A stretch of DNA of 64,000 nt from Limosilactobacillus reuteri (GTDB lineage Bacteria > Bacillota > Bacilli > Lactobacillales > Lactobacillaceae), in the NCBI RefSeq assembly GCF_003072625.1, contig NZ_CP027805.1, positions 441,501 to 505,500 on the forward strand. The letters run 5' to 3'. Under the pieces are notes generated by a model. That model worked only from the letters and a program-made list of their open reading frames with translations. It searched no databases and was not told the origin of the DNA. A program made the translations under genes and the position numbers. Position 1 is the first letter of the stretch. Each line of letters starts with the position of its first letter. Shown here in pieces: positions 56,939 through 64,000 of this stretch.

Positions 56939-57946
56939 GCAAGAAGATCTCGATTGGTGTGTGCCAGTTAAGACATTTAAGTGGTCGGGAATTCAGATAC
57001 CAATTGATTTGAACCAGCTGGCGATCGCTCAGCTCTTCAATGGCTTGTCCCTTGGGAATAAACCGTCGCAAAACTCGGTTACGGTTCTCATTACTACCGC
57101 GTTCATGTGGTGAATAAGCATGGGCAAAATAAACCTGAGTACCTGTTAGCTGTTCAATTGCCTGATAGTTAGCGAACTCTTTCCCATGATCCACGGTAAG
57201 CGTCTTGAGCTTGTCTTGAAGTTGACTAGCTAGTTCAAGTACGGCTTGAGTCATGGACTGACTGTCGCGACCATGGAGCCGTTTAACAATTGTCAGGCGA
57301 CTCTTACGCTCCACAAAAGTCGCCACAGCTTGACCTTTACGTTTGCCAGAAAGTACGGTATCAGCTTCAAAGTGGCCGAATTCTTGGCGAGTTTCGACTT
57401 TATGAGGACGCTCCTCAATGGAGCGGCCGTGACTGAACGTACCACGCTTTTCTTTAGCACGATGACGACGAATTCCATGATCAGGCAAATCGGGTAACTG
57501 TACATCAAGCCATCCTTGATCAATCCAGTTATAGACCGTCTTGTAGGCAATCCCAACTACATGGACAACTTGTTCAGGGGACCACTTCTGGACTTGAATT
57601 TTTTCCTCAATCAAGTGCTTAAGGCTTTTAGTGAGTGAAGACTTCCGCCCCCGTTGACTAACCTTGCGTTCAAAGTCAGTTTGCGCTAGTTCAGCTTGAT
57701 ACTCACCGTTGAGCCGGTGAAGTTCGTTAAAGACTGTGGTTTTACTAAAGCCTAAGTAATTAGCGATGTATCGTAAGGAACGTCCTTCATTATGAAGCGT
57801 TTCAATGACAATGCGGTTCTGGAATGATAAAATAGTGGTGCCCATTAAGGTCCTTCTTTCTAATGGAATGTTGTGGTAACACCATTAAAGACCTTGATGG
57901 GTTTTTCTGTCCACTTAAATGTTCAACTCAAATTTTACAATCTGCC
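56892..57946 (-). mobile_element. IS30-family element, type A, copy 3 (1055 bp)
   Basis: GGCAGATTG-type inverted repeats and a clean 4-bp duplication GAAT (56888-56891 and 57947-57950). Inserted in the end of the small membrane-protein gene, 20 bp from a type-B element. Confidence 0.95.
56922..57845 (-). CDS. IS30-family transposase (type A, copy 3)
   Basis: 307 residues, as copies 1 and 2. The only protein change from copy 1 is Val for Ala in EQV(A/V)HVVG near residue 94. HTH, DDE motifs and length are intact, so it is presumably active. Confidence 0.95.
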   Translation of the reverse strand: MGTTILSFQNRIVIETLHNEGRSLRYIANYLGFSKTTVFNELHRLNGEYQAELAQTDFERKVSQRGRKSSLTKSLKHLIEEKIQVQKWSPEQVVHVVGIAYKTVYNWIDQGWLDVQLPDLPDHGIRRHRAKEKRGTFSHGRSIEERPHKVETRQEFGHFEADTVLSGKRKGQAVATFVERKSRLTIVKRLHGRDSQSMTQAVLELASQLQDKLKTLTVDHGKEFANYQAIEQLTGTQVYFAHAYSPHERGSNENRNRVLRRFIPKGQAIEELSDRQLVQINWYLNSRPLKCLNWHTPIEIFLLNLRH

Positions 57947-57966
57947 GAATTTAAAATTTTGCATCG

Positions 57967-59037
57967 CCGTTTGTAAAATTAAGTTAGAAAATAAGTTAGA
58001 AAAATAGAAAAGCCATTTGTGGTAGACTTTTGAATACCCCTAAACAAAAGAAAGGAAACCACAAATGACTTACACCCATCTTACCACAAACGAGCTGACA
58101 ATCATCGCCCATTCTTTCGTGCAAAAGCTTAAAGCGTACCGAGTGGCCCAAATGATCAACCGTTGCGCCGAAACCGTTTATCGCGTTTATCGTTACCTGG
58201 AAACCGGTGCCTCAATTGCTGATTATCAAGATCACTATATGCGCAATAAGCAACGTTGTGGCCGAAAACGTACTCAGTTGTCACTGGCTGAACTCACTTA
58301 TATCAACGACAAAATTGCCCAGGGGTGGACGCCTGATACCATTATTGGGCGCGCTGAGCGCCCAATTAGTTGTAACCGGCGAACTCTTTACCGGATGTTT
58401 GAACGTGGCCAGTTCGGCTTCGATGTCCGTTCCAGGTAAGCGGCACCCGAATGGCTATGTCGAGCGCCGCGGGAAGGCTGGCCAATTGGGGCGAAGTATT
58501 CACGAGCGTGCCAAGGACTTTCCGCACTATGCCACTGAATTTGGGCACCTTGAAGCTGATACCGTCCAAGGCAAAAAGCACCAAGGGGCGGTAATGACCC
58601 TGACTGAACGCCAATCGAAGGTCGAAATTGTACTCAATGTGCACGAAAAGACAGCTGATGCGATTAACCAACACTTAAGTCAGTGGCTTCGGAAATTCCC
58701 GCGGTACTTCTTCAAATCGATTACCTTTGACAACGGAAAAGAATTCGCCGGCTGGCGCGAGATTGCCAATCAATTTGACCTTCACACTTACTTTGCCGAG
58801 GTTGGTGCTCCCAATCAACGAGGGCTGAACGAAAACAACAACGGTCTTTTACGCCGGGATGGCTTAACGAAACAGCTAGATTTCCGCAATCTTCCTGATG
58901 AATTGGTAACCCAACTGATGAGTAAGCGAAATAACCTGCCCCGTAAATCACTAGGCTATCGAACTCCATATGAAGTATTCATGTCTTACGTCACTGATGA
59001 GCAACTATTTTCTTTCTAACTTAAATTGACATTTCGG
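57967..59037 (+). mobile_element. IS30-family element, type B, plus-strand copy (about 1071 bp)
   Basis: Same ends as the 53353 element (CCGTTTGTAAAATTAAG on the left; right end ...TTGACATTTCGG). A 12-bp tandem duplication (AGTTAGAAAATA-like, about 57982-58005) makes it longer. No clear target duplication. It truncates the minus-strand gene that starts at 59264. Confidence 0.87.
58065..59019 (+). pseudogene. IS30-family transposase (type B), frameshifted
   Basis: The first frame ends at 58439 (stop just after GFDVRSR). The second frame carries the rest to 59019 with HPNGYVERRGKAGQ and the full DDE core. It has the same missing stretch as the 53371 copy, so both come from one defective ancestor, yet they differ at several codons (for example Gly/Val before WTPDTIIG). 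Confidence 0.85.
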
Positions 59038-59264
59038 GTATCTAAATTATCGGTATTATCTTTAAGATAGGCATTAATTATGATTGAAGCCATTACATGT
59101 TTAGGAACAGAAAATATTTTAATATCCATGTATTTAGGGTTTTCAGCGGGAATATTTTCAAAAGTGAGAACAATATCCTTACCATTAACACTAATTGTTG
59201 TTTTCCCGCCCTTCCCAACTGTGTAGTCAAGTTCGTTAGGGGTACAATTTTTATATGCGATCAT
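59038..59264 (-). pseudogene. Small hypothetical protein, 3' end cut by IS30
   Basis: ATG at 59264 with AGAAGGG upstream. About 75 native residues remain (TVGKGGKTTISVNGKDIVLTF, then PKYMDIKIFSV); the frame then runs a few codons into the type-B element and stops. No family recognised; the pattern suggests a short beta-rich protein. The natural C-terminus is missing. Confidence 0.6.
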
Positions 59265-59401
59265 AATGGTTATCCCTTCTTATTATTAATATTATTGTTA
59301 GTATAACGTAATTTAAGTTATAATCGATGATTGTAAATTGTGAAGAGAAGAATGGTAAGATAATTGAAAATAAAATTGGTTAAGAAGAAAATGAAATTAT
59401 A

Positions 59402-59577
59402 ATGAACGAATATGTAATTGGGGTTGACCTAGGTACAAGTGCAGTCAAGGTTTCAGCGATGGACCGTGATGGCAAGATTGTTGCCGCAACAAAGCTATGG
59501 CTGTGATCTCCATTAGCCTCATCCTGGCTACAGCGAACAAGATCCGCGAGATTGGCTTTATGGAACAGATCGATTAA
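59402..59577 (+). pseudogene. xylB: xylB (xylulokinase) N-terminal remnant
   Basis: Starts MNEYVIGVDLGTSAVKVSAM, the phosphate-binding opening of FGGY kinases. After IVAATKL the frame breaks; the next frame reads PHPGYSEQDPRDWLYGTDRL, the next part of xylulokinase, behind an in-frame TAG. About 58 of some 500 residues remain, so the gene is lost. It lies at the edge of the IS-rich segment, in keeping with a deletion there. Confidence 0.85.
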
Positions 59578-59601
59578 TTTTTAAAAGAACTTAGATAATG
59601 T

Positions 59602-59650
59602 AAATAACGGAGAAAACAACCGTCTTAAGGTTATTTTCTCCGTTATTTTA
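59602..59650. terminator. Bidirectional terminator before the response regulator
   Basis: AATAACGGAGAAAA.. arm pairs with ..TTTTCTCCGTTATT, plus inner AACC/GGTT; A-run and T-run on either side. Confidence 0.88.
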
Positions 59651-59653
59651 TTG

Positions 59654-60493
59654 TTAATTTATTTCTTGAATCAATCCATTAAAGAAGTGTTTTAGTGACA
59701 CTTGCCCACCATTAGTACGCTCTCCTTTGAGAAATGAAATTTCATTGTGGACATTTTTATATTCATATAAGTTATTCGCATATTCCAAAATAATGTCGTT
59801 TTCTGGATAATCCATACACATATGTGCGAGATTATTAAGACCAGTTTTTATATCGCGTCGAATCCGTTGGAAAATTATCTTTTTGCCATGCTCATCACAC
59901 TGGAAAAATTCTTCAAAATTAACCTCATCAAAACTAATTTCCCGTTCAATTATCGTATTAATAAGTTTGTTAATTGCAGGAGCACCATTTCCAGCTGTAA
60001 TACCGAGAAAACGTAAGATGGACTGAGCATTTTCTTTTTTCTTGTTTTTTCCGCTAATCGTAACTGTATTATTATTCGTCGCAGCACCGCTCACAAGGTC
60101 CAAAACTTGAAGAAGGCGGTTAGACATATTAATATTTTGCGCTGCTAGTTTAATAACTGACTTAACTTCTGCAATGTTTAGTGGTTTTTCAATAAAAAAA
60201 TCAATCCCATGTTGATATGCACTTGTTTTGACAGAGGGCAAAATTGCTTGAGCAGTCATAATGAAGTGTGGATAATGATGACTGTCCTGAATTTTTTGAA
60301 TAAGTTGAACTCCATCCATCGCTGGCATTGCATAATCAATAAACATAATATCAATTCCTAGACGCATTGCATCATCATAGGCCTGTTGCGGATTAGAGGT
60401 TGTTCCGACAACAATATTGTTGAAATCATTTTCAATAATATTGGATAATAAATGAATAATTTTACTATCATTATCTAAAATATAAAAATTCAT
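59654..60493 (-). CDS. YcbB/GlnL-type response regulator
   Basis: 279 residues. Receiver domain (1-118) with Asp53 (MFIDYAMPAMDG), Thr80 and Lys103 (IEKPL). The C-terminal part (about 150-278) matches the YcbB-type DNA-binding domain (QSILRFLGITAGNGAPAINKLINTIIER; KTGLNNLAHMCMDYPENDII). Relatives in Bacillus (GlnL) control glutamine use with a kinase encoded next to them; no kinase lies beside this one. It is transcribed away from arcB-arcC and shares a perfect 17-bp motif with that promoter, so it probably controls both units. Confidence 0.88.
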   Translation of the reverse strand: MNFYILDNDSKIIHLLSNIIENDFNNIVVGTTSNPQQAYDDAMRLGIDIMFIDYAMPAMDGVQLIQKIQDSHHYPHFIMTAQAILPSVKTSAYQHGIDFFIEKPLNIAEVKSVIKLAAQNINMSNRLLQVLDLVSGAATNNNTVTISGKNKKKENAQSILRFLGITAGNGAPAINKLINTIIEREISFDEVNFEEFFQCDEHGKKIIFQRIRRDIKTGLNNLAHMCMDYPENDIILEYANNLYEYKNVHNEISFLKGERTNGGQVSLKHFFNGLIQEIN

Positions 60494-60520
60494 GTATTTT
60501 CACCGATTTCTTGATGTTCT

Positions 60521-60537
60521 TTGAAGTATTATGAAAC
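60521..60537. repeat. 17-bp direct repeat, copy 1 (in front of the response-regulator gene)
   Basis: TTGAAGTATTATGAAAC, identical to 60683-60699. It lies at about +3 to +19 relative to the predicted start of the minus-strand promoter (TTGTCT 60574-60569, 17-bp spacer, TAAAAT 60551-60546). Confidence 0.8.
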
Positions 60538-60545
60538 ACTATTTC

Positions 60546-60574
60546 ATTTTACTATTTGGGAAGATAATAGACAA
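60546..60574 (-). promoter_or_regulatory. Promoter of the response-regulator gene
   Basis: Minus strand: TTGTCT (60574-60569), 17-bp spacer, TAAAAT (60551-60546). Confidence 0.6.
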
Positions 60575-60682
60575 TAGAGTTGATATTTTACAAATGTGTA
60601 GGTGTTTCCGCTTATATCATTGTGAATAAGGAGATTGTTGTAAAAAAATCGCTAAATTTTTTCTGTTATTTATGGAATCTTT

Positions 60683-60712
60683 TTGAAGTATTATGAAACT
60701 TTAGCCTATTAT
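60683..60712 (+). promoter_or_regulatory. arcB promoter with 17-bp repeat, copy 2
   Basis: TTGAAGTATTATGAAAC (60683-60699) supplies the -35 (TTGAAG); after an 18-bp spacer comes TATTAT (60707-60712). The second copy of the repeat is at 60521. A regulator bound here would sit on the -35 and spacer. Confidence 0.65.
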
Positions 60713-60746
60713 AGTACTTGTATTAAGACCTTAGGAGGAAATAAAA

Positions 60747-61754
60747 ATGGCTTTTAATTTACGTAATCGTAGTTTCTTAACTCTTGCAGATTTTAACACT
60801 CGGGAAATGGAATACATGCTTGATCTTGCTGAAGATTTAAAGAAGGCAAAATATGCTGGTTATGAAGGCAAGAATCTTGAAGGCAAGAACATTGCTTTGA
60901 TTTTTGAAAAGAGTTCTACCCGTACTCGTTGTGCATTCGAAGTTGGTGCTAAGGATGAAGGTGCTCATGTAACTTACCTTGGCCCATCAGGTTCTCACAT
61001 TGGTCACAAGGAATCTGTTAAGGATACTGCACGTGTTCTTGGTGGAATGTTCGATGGTATCGAATACCGTGGATTCTCACAACGTAATGTTGAAATTTTA
61101 GCTAAGTACTCTGGTGTACCAGTTTGGAATGGTTTAACTGACGAAGACCACCCAACACAAGTACTTGCTGACTTCTTAACAGCTCACGAAGTATTGAAGA
61201 AGCCTTACAAGGACATCAAGTTTGCCTTTGTAGGTGACGGTCAAGACAATGTTTCAAACGCATTGATGCTTGGTGCCGCTGTAATGGGTATGGAATACCA
61301 CGTTGTTACTCCTAAGGAATTGGAACCAACTAAGGAAACCTTAGATAAGGCTAACGAAATTGCTGCCAAGACTGGTGCTAAGATTGTTGTTACTAATGAC
61401 ATCAAAGAAGGTGTCAAAGGTATGGATGTAATCTATGCTGATGTTTGGGTATCAATGGGTGAATCTGATGACATGTGGGAAAAGCGGATCAACCTTCTTA
61501 AGCCTTACCAAGTAACAATGGATGTTATGAAGGCTACTGAAAATCCTAATGTTCTCTTTGAACACTGTCTTCCTGCATTCCACAACCTCGACACTGAAGT
61601 TGGTAAGGAAATTGAAAAGAAGTTTGGCTTAAAGGAAATGGAAGTTACTGATGAAGTATTCGAAAGTGAACACTCAGTTGTCTTCCGTGAAGCCGAAAAC
61701 CGGATGCACACTATCAAGGCTGTAATGGTTGCAACTTTGGGTGAACAAAACTAA
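60747..61754 (+). CDS. arcB: Ornithine carbamoyltransferase (catabolic)
   Basis: 335 residues. Carbamoyl-phosphate loop SSTRTR (56-61), HPTQVLADF (about 139-147), ornithine-site motif near DVWVSMGE and HCLPAFH (about 272-278). Fused function is normal: citrulline plus phosphate gives carbamoyl-phosphate and ornithine in the arginine deiminase pathway. Pairing with arcC 16 nt downstream supports a catabolic role over ArgF. AGGAGGAAA precedes the ATG. arcA is not in the window. Strong codon bias. Confidence 0.95.
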   Translation: MAFNLRNRSFLTLADFNTREMEYMLDLAEDLKKAKYAGYEGKNLEGKNIALIFEKSSTRTRCAFEVGAKDEGAHVTYLGPSGSHIGHKESVKDTARVLGGMFDGIEYRGFSQRNVEILAKYSGVPVWNGLTDEDHPTQVLADFLTAHEVLKKPYKDIKFAFVGDGQDNVSNALMLGAAVMGMEYHVVTPKELEPTKETLDKANEIAAKTGAKIVVTNDIKEGVKGMDVIYADVWVSMGESDDMWEKRINLLKPYQVTMDVMKATENPNVLFEHCLPAFHNLDTEVGKEIEKKFGLKEMEVTDEVFESEHSVVFREAENRMHTIKAVMVATLGEQN

Positions 61755-61770
61755 TTAGGAGGCATTTGCC

Positions 61771-62703
61771 ATGGCTAAAGTAGTCGTTGCTTTAGGGGGA
61801 AATGCATTAGGCAAATCACCTGAAGAACAATTAAAGTTAGTAAAAAATACTGCTTCTTCATTAATTGGGTTAATTGCTGCAGGAAACCAAGTAGTTATTA
61901 GTCACGGTAATGGTCCACAAGTGGGTGCCATTAATTTAGGGATGAATTTTGCTGCTGAACACGGCAAGACTGCTGCTTTTCCTTTCCCAGAATGTGGTGC
62001 AATGAGTCAAGGATATATTGGCTACCATTTGCAACAAAGTTTAGAAAATGAATTACACCGTCGTTGGATGAATAAGAGTGTGGCAACGATTGTAACGCAA
62101 ATTGCAGTTGACCCTAATGATCCTGCTTTTGAAAATCCGTCAAAACCGGTTGGTGACTTCTACACTAAAGAACAAGCTGATGAAATTGCCAAAGAAAAGG
62201 GCTACACTTTTAAAGAAGATGCGGGACGTGGATATCGTCAAGTTGTTCCTTCTCCACTACCGATGAAGATTATGGAACTTGATAGCATTAAAACATTGAT
62301 TGACGCTGACAAGCTTGTTATTGCCGGTGGTGGTGGTGGTGTACCTGTAATCATCACTGATAAGGGACTTGAAGGAGTTCCAGCGGTTATTGATAAGGAC
62401 CGTTCAAGTGCCTTGCTGGCTGACAAGATCGATGCAGATAAGTTGATTATTTTAACTGCCGTTGATCATGTTTATGTTAACTATGGAAAGCCAGATGAAA
62501 AAGCTCTTAAGACGTTAAACGTTGCAGAAGCTCAGAAATACATGGAAGAAGGACAATTTGCTGCTGGTAGTATGTTGCCGAAGATTGAGGCATGTCTTTC
62601 ATTTGTTGAAGGTCATCCAGAACGAGAAGCATTAATTACTTCATTAGATGGTCTTGATGATGCTCTTGCCGGTAAAGTCGGGACAGTTATTCGTGATAAC
62701 TAA
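61771..62703 (+). CDS. arcC: Carbamate kinase
   Basis: 310 residues. It makes ATP from carbamoyl-phosphate and ADP, the energy-yielding last step of the pathway. Family marks: [10 protein letters not shown] (about 4-13), SHGNGPQVG (about 48-56), [19 protein letters not shown] (about 187-196) and [19 protein letters not shown] precedes the ATG. Cotranscribed with arcB. Confidence 0.96.
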   Translation: MAKVVVALGGNALGKSPEEQLKLVKNTASSLIGLIAAGNQVVISHGNGPQVGAINLGMNFAAEHGKTAAFPFPECGAMSQGYIGYHLQQSLENELHRRWMNKSVATIVTQIAVDPNDPAFENPSKPVGDFYTKEQADEIAKEKGYTFKEDAGRGYRQVVPSPLPMKIMELDSIKTLIDADKLVIAGGGGGVPVIITDKGLEGVPAVIDKDRSSALLADKIDADKLIILTAVDHVYVNYGKPDEKALKTLNVAEAQKYMEEGQFAAGSMLPKIEACLSFVEGHPEREALITSLDGLDDALAGKVGTVIRDN

Positions 62704-62750
62704 AAAGAAGATGGTTAGGAAAATAAAATCCTGACCACCTTCTTTTTTTA
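62702..62750 (+). terminator. Terminator of arcB-arcC
   Basis: AAAAGAAGATGGTTAGGA pairs with TCCTGACCACCTTCTTTT, then T-run. Confidence 0.85.
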
Positions 62751-62758
62751 GTTACTCT

Positions 62759-63661
62759 TTAAATTTTTTGCGGAATACGAATATTAATCGCAAGTACTGC
62801 AACGATAACTAAAATCGACCCAAGAATATCTGCACCCGTCATTTGTAAATGAAAAATCAGGACTGAACCGATTGTTGCTGATAAAGGTTCGAATGCATCC
62901 ATTAAACTAAATGTAGTTGCATCGATATATTTTAATGAGTTATTAGCTAGCTGAAAGGGAATTAAGGTCCCAATTACTAGAATACCTAACACATATAACC
63001 AAACTGAGGGAATGTTGGGGATATGAGGCTGACTAGGGTGAATAAGCACTAAGGTTAATCCAGCAAATAGTAGCCCCCATCCCGTAATAATTAATGAGGG
63101 AACCCGACCTTCGCGAAGCATGTTTTGTGGAATTAAGGTATTCGTTGCAACACCAATTGCAGAAATTAATCCCCATATTAGAACACTAAGCGTCATTGCT
63201 AAATGGTTAAATTGACCATGAGTTGCGATAATAAAAACACCCAAAAAGGCGATAATTGCACTAATAATTTCAATTCGTCGTGGTGGCAGGTGTCGAAACA
63301 TAGCTTGATAAGCAATGATAAAAAAGGGCCCGATGAATTGGAGAATGGTTGCGATCGAAGCATTCCCATATTGGACAGCCATAAAGTAAGCGTACTGAAC
63401 CGGAACTAACCCAAAAACACCATATGCAAAGATAATCCATGCAGAATGAAGATCTTTAAAAATTTGAAAGGGATTCTCCCCACGAATTAGACTTAATAAG
63501 ACTAAAATAATTCCAGCTGAAACCATTCGAACCTGCGTTAACCACATTGATGTAATCGAACTACTAACATTAAAAAGGACCTTCGCAAAAAGCCCTGAAA
63601 TACCCCAAAAGGTACAGGCAGTAATAATCATTGCTGTACCTAAAACTTTTTTATTTGACAT
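62759..63661 (-). CDS. EamA/DMT-family transporter
   Basis: 300 residues, ten predicted helices in two EamA repeats (FWGISGLFAKVLFN at the start; the second repeat begins near SVLIWGLISAIGVATNTLI). Such proteins export metabolites or amino acids; the substrate is unknown. Minus strand, convergent with arcC. The stop lies just beyond the arcC terminator, which may serve both directions. Confidence 0.88.
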   Translation of the reverse strand: MSNKKVLGTAMIITACTFWGISGLFAKVLFNVSSSITSMWLTQVRMVSAGIILVLLSLIRGENPFQIFKDLHSAWIIFAYGVFGLVPVQYAYFMAVQYGNASIATILQFIGPFFIIAYQAMFRHLPPRRIEIISAIIAFLGVFIIATHGQFNHLAMTLSVLIWGLISAIGVATNTLIPQNMLREGRVPSLIITGWGLLFAGLTLVLIHPSQPHIPNIPSVWLYVLGILVIGTLIPFQLANNSLKYIDATTFSLMDAFEPLSATIGSVLIFHLQMTGADILGSILVIVAVLAINIRIPQKI

Positions 63662-63744
63662 AAAAATACTCTTTCCAATTAGATTTGCTATTTTATTTTA
63701 CCATACCAATTCTATGAAAAGTGAGCTCGACCTTTTAATTATGA

Positions 63745-64000
63745 CTACCTGTTGGAATTATCTTCAGCAATGATTGGTTGTGGAGTTCGTGAATATAAAG
63801 CCTTTACAGCCTGTATATCCCGTGATTGAATGGGATAATATGATCCAGCTGGCTGCATCACAGAAATCTTGTTCGTGTGCTGTAGACCAATTGCATGTCC
63901 TAATTCGTGTTCAGCAGTATTTACGATTCGTTCTTGTGAGTATCCAAAGGCAGGATTCAATAGGTAGTAAGAATTTAGTTCTACTGTTGCGTGCAGATAA
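63745..64000 (-). CDS. Matrixin-like (M10) metalloprotease, C-terminal part
   Basis: Incomplete at the window edge: the minus-strand frame stays open to 63999. Zinc-binding motif HELGHAIGLQHT (third ligand in the last His), followed by the Met-turn SVMQPAGSYYPI. The final segment SRDIQAVKALY is typical of matrixin domains, after which only about 20 residues follow. Lactobacilli encode small secreted proteins of this kind; a signal peptide would lie outside the window. A short TTG-started version from 63960 would cut the domain, so the longer frame is preferred. Confidence 0.82.
   Translation of the reverse strand, partial: YLHATVELNSYYLLNPAFGYSQERIVNTAEHELGHAIGLQHTNKISVMQPAGSYYPIQSRDIQAVKALYSRTPQPIIAEDNSNR

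Noticed and set aside
58420-58450. Programmed +1 frameshift in the type-B IS30 transposase
   Set aside because: Alignment by eye with the intact paralog shows about 11 nt missing at the junction, which is a deletion. No slippery codon pair or stimulatory signal is visible.
53353-59037. Composite transposon formed by the two inverted type-B IS30 copies around pgi and the acetyltransferase
   Set aside because: The enclosed genes are core-like, both transposases are broken, and no outer target duplication is seen.

Overview
The window reads as a low-GC Firmicute chromosome, most likely a heterofermentative lactobacillus of the Limosilactobacillus reuteri type. This is inferred from gene order (uvrB-uvrA, rapZ-yvcK-whiA, clpP, gap-pgk-tpiA-eno, secG-esterase-rnr-smpB), an Apf-type LysM surface protein, the tmRNA tag ANNNSNSYAYAA and AT-rich codon use. 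No 16S gene is present, so the species is not proven. Most of the window is ordinary core chromosome, broken by six IS30-family insertions and the 3' part of a group II intron.

Layout. 1-1487: group II intron maturase and domains V/VI. 1.6-7.7 kb: HD hydrolase, small membrane protein, uvrB-uvrA behind a LexA-like box. 7.7-9.3 kb: SteT-like serine/threonine exchanger behind a serine-rich leader peptide and terminator. 9.4-12.3 kb: rapZ-yvcK-whiA. 12.35-12.9 kb: two very small genes. 13-15.1 kb: two IS30 elements side by side. 15.2-16.6 kb: decayed glpT. 16.7-17.4 kb: clpP with CtsR and CIRCE-like operators. 17.5 kb: tRNA-Arg(CCG). 17.9-22.5 kb: lower glycolysis. 22.6-25.1 kb: an IS30 copy lodged between the promoter and start codon of an amino-acid permease gene. 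25.2-30.8 kb: ClC transporter, secG-esterase-rnr-smpB. 30.9-36.4 kb: LURP-like protein, ung, pta, tsaE-GNAT, PAS protein/exonuclease pair, murB. 36.7-39.5 kb: ribose genes. 39.6-44.8 kb: cdaA-cdaR-glmM and glmS. 44.9-45.0 kb: candidate CcpA-controlled small RNA. 45-48.6 kb: hypothetical protein, OatA-like acyltransferase, MarR, HAD phosphatase. 48.9-50 kb: apf and tmRNA. 50.1-53.3 kb: two-component system and a GRP sugar transporter. 53.3-59.6 kb: acetyltransferase and pgi between IS30 copies, with truncated genes and an xylB remnant. 59.6-62.7 kb: YcbB-type response regulator divergent from arcB-arcC. 62.7-64 kb: EamA transporter and the C-terminal end of a matrixin-like protease.

How parts work together. 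gap, pgk, tpiA, eno, pgi and pta form the central carbon and acetyl-phosphate trunk. rbsK-rbsD and its transporter feed pentose into it. glmM and glmS make the cell-wall precursor GlcN, and CdaA (c-di-AMP) shares the glmM operon. arcB-arcC turn citrulline into ornithine and ATP.

The most interesting regulatory candidates are: (1) a classical ribosome-stalling attenuator with six UCN serine codons ahead of the SteT-like gene; (2) an approximately 80-nt RNA whose promoter -10 is covered by a cre site; (3) a perfect 17-bp repeat shared by the promoters of the response-regulator gene and arcB, likely its operator; and (4) an unannotated 37-codon gene on the minus strand at 12.4 kb.
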